This document shows, one piece after another, positions 4,943 to 5,618 of a DNA stretch of 5,618 nt (its first letter is position 1; every line of letters starts with the position of its first letter). Location: contig CALHWA010000108.1 in NCBI GenBank assembly GCA_938036845.1, positions 1-5,618 on the forward strand, given 5' to 3'. The translations under genes and the position numbers were made by a program. Below the pieces are notes generated by a model, which was not told the origin of the DNA, did not search any database, and saw only the letters and a list, made by a program, of their open reading frames with translations. Source of the stretch: an uncultured Candidatus Saccharibacteria bacterium. Its GTDB lineage: Bacteria; Patescibacteriota; Saccharimonadia; Saccharimonadales; Saccharimonadaceae.

Positions 4943-4948
4943 ATTATA
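4943..4948 (-). promoter_or_regulatory. -10 element, probable promoter of the 241-aa gene
   Basis: A perfect minus-strand TATAAT (4943-4948) lies about 135 bp upstream of the ATG at 4809. The -35 is poor: AGTACA at 17 bp matches three of six bases. It falls within GTAC-ATTT-GTAC (4960-4971), a short palindrome that may bind an activator. The start near 4936 would give a leader of about 127 nt. Confidence 0.45.
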
Positions 4949-5026
4949 CAATAGAATGGTACATTTGTACTAAAAACGTTCTGAATTTTATAGAAAATGC
5001 ACACTACGTTGGCGATTTATATATCA

Positions 5027-5060
5027 AAAACCAGCCTCATCTCTTTGATAGGCTGGTTTT
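5027..5060. terminator. Terminator of the 70-aa gene
   Basis: An 11-bp stem, AAAACCAGCCT (5027-5037) with AGGCTGGTTTT (5050-5060), around a 12-nt loop that can close further by ATC/GAT pairing. On the minus strand it ends in TTTTT and lies 22 bp past the stop at 5083. It could also work on the plus strand, where no gene is seen. Confidence 0.88.
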
Positions 5061-5082
5061 GCTCGTTTCAATTAAAATAACG

Positions 5083-5295
5083 CTATTCTTGCTCGGCTTC
5101 TTCTGCCGACTTTAGCGCCTCAAGCCCTTCTAGCGTCCAGCCAATATAGCCAAGCGTTCGCGCCGCTTCGTCCGTCTTACCGCTCTCATAGCTCTGGCTG
5201 GCTTGCTCCAGCAAATATTCTGGGTCACGCTTCGTATTGTATTCGCTAAGAGCTTCTGGCGATAGTGGGTATGATTCGGCGTGTTTGACTGGCAT
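5083..5295 (-). CDS. Small acidic protein, 70 aa, unrecognised
   Basis: Not recognised. The product is glutamate-rich and predicted soluble and mostly helical: a proline-containing N-terminus (YPLSPEALSEY, residues 9-19), then two helices at about 25-37 (PEYLLEQASQSYE) and 41-62 (DEAARTLGYIGWTLEGLEAL), and an acidic end (EEAEQE). The two helices, joined by SGKTDEA, resemble a single TPR-like hairpin, so binding a partner protein is possible but unproven. The start at 5295 is well supported by AAGGAG at 5303-5308, 7 nt upstream. Its own promoter-like sequence and terminator indicate a monocistronic unit. An out-of-frame ORF entering from upstream overlaps its first 50 bases but lacks such support. 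Confidence 0.7.
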   Translation of the reverse strand: MPVKHAESYPLSPEALSEYNTKRDPEYLLEQASQSYESGKTDEAARTLGYIGWTLEGLEALKSAEEAEQE

Positions 5296-5530
5296 GTCGC
5301 TTCTCCTTGTTTTTGTTACTTAGGTACTCTATATAATACTCTCTCTCTAGATTTTGCAAGCAAGTAGCAAACTTCGCACCTATAACTACTGTCGAATCCG
5401 TTATCACCTCTTTCAATCTATGTGACATCTCACCGCACACGTCAATAGAAAGGTAACGCATAGCCAGAGCCTCATCTGAAGCATACCAATACCACACCTA
5501 AATAAACCATACCGGCAAGCATCAAGCTAT
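5246..5530 (-). pseudogene. Possible decayed or frameshifted small membrane-protein gene
   Basis: Upstream of the 70-aa gene two minus-strand frames adjoin. The first (5472-5522) encodes a hydrophobic stretch, MLAGMVYLGVVLVCFR, ending in TGA. The second (5246-5497, GTG start directly after a stop) encodes YASDEALAMRYLSIDVCGEM and further residues, 83 aa in all. A one-base indel between 5475 and 5497 would join them into a protein of about 90 aa with one N-terminal membrane helix. Against it: no ribosome binding site at either start, overlap with the 70-aa gene and its promoter, and no homologue I recognise. Otherwise 5310-5545 holds only the promoter of the 70-aa gene. Confidence 0.2.
5331..5359 (-). 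promoter_or_regulatory. Probable promoter of the 70-aa gene
   Basis: Minus-strand TTGCAA (5354-5359) is followed after 17 or 18 bp by TTATAT (5331-5336) or TATATA (5330-5335). The start near 5324 would give a leader of about 30 nt carrying AAGGAG. The hexamers are moderate matches. The spacer contains a GA-dinucleotide run (AGAGAGAGAG). Confidence 0.5.
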
Positions 5531-5546
5531 TAATAAAATCATCCCC

Positions 5547-5579
5547 AAAGATAAAAGCCACCCTATTCGGATGGCTCTT
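5547..5579 (-). terminator. Terminator of a minus-strand gene beyond the right edge
   Basis: An 11-bp stem between 5553-5563 and 5569-5579 around a 5-nt loop. Two positions pair only as G-U in the minus-strand transcript and are mismatches in the plus transcript, which points to minus-strand use. The minus-strand tail TTTTATCTTT (5547-5556) fits. The gene it ends lies to the right of the window. Confidence 0.8.
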
Positions 5580-5618
5580 ATATAATTCGGCACCGTGCTA
5601 GTTTCCCACTAAAAGCAG

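Noticed and set aside
1..5618. tRNA genes and UGA recoding
   Set aside because: I found no T-loop GTTCGA in a cloverleaf context. All recognised genes are open in the standard bacterial code without reading through UGA.

Overview
The window reads as chromosome from a small-genome bacterium, most probably a Candidatus Saccharibacteria (TM7) or related CPR lineage. This is inferred from three things: a 30S S1 protein with four S1 domains placed directly before infB, a KGG-repeat stress protein ending in ISRRTKK, and an LPQTGP-type surface protein of the kind common in that group. Standard stop codons fit every gene, so there is no sign of the UGA recoding known from SR1/Gracilibacteria. Most minus-strand genes have a clear AAGGAG-type ribosome binding site 7 nt from the start.

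Left part (1-1446): a minus-strand translation operon. A sigma70-like promoter (TTGACG-17-TATAAT) drives rpsA (280-1344), followed after 52 bp by the start of infB, which runs off the left edge. The rpsA leader has a GC-rich hairpin, and a second small hairpin separates the Shine-Dalgarno from the start codon.

Next (1447-2460): a roughly 400-bp non-coding stretch with a candidate structured RNA element and a strong terminator. It is followed by a minus-strand gene for an LPQTG-anchored, Ser/Thr/Gln-rich surface protein with its own TTGCGT-17-TATAAT promoter.

Centre (2461-3742): the only plus-strand protein gene, a small HExxH metalloprotease-like protein with a C-terminal zinc ribbon. It is preceded by 11-bp tandem repeats overlapping a TTGACA box. 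A strong bidirectional hairpin terminator separates it from the convergent minus-strand KGG stress-protein gene, whose promoter (TTGACA-17-TATATT) has overlapping palindromes at the transcription start.

Right part (3743-5618): a candidate plus-strand small RNA of about 105 nt (promoter, two helices, terminator), then two unrecognised minus-strand genes (241 aa and 70 aa), each with its own ribosome binding site, candidate promoter and terminator. The 241-aa gene has a long leader containing a possible 20-codon upstream ORF. A minus-oriented terminator at the right edge closes a gene outside the window. The stretch before it may hold a decayed or frameshifted small gene.

Apart from rpsA-infB, the genes look like single-gene transcription units. 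I see no CRISPR array, tRNA, rRNA, insertion sequence or recognisable defence cassette. The most interesting items are the metalloprotease/zinc-ribbon protein with its iterated upstream repeats, the candidate small RNA, and the orphan 241-aa gene with its leader ORF.
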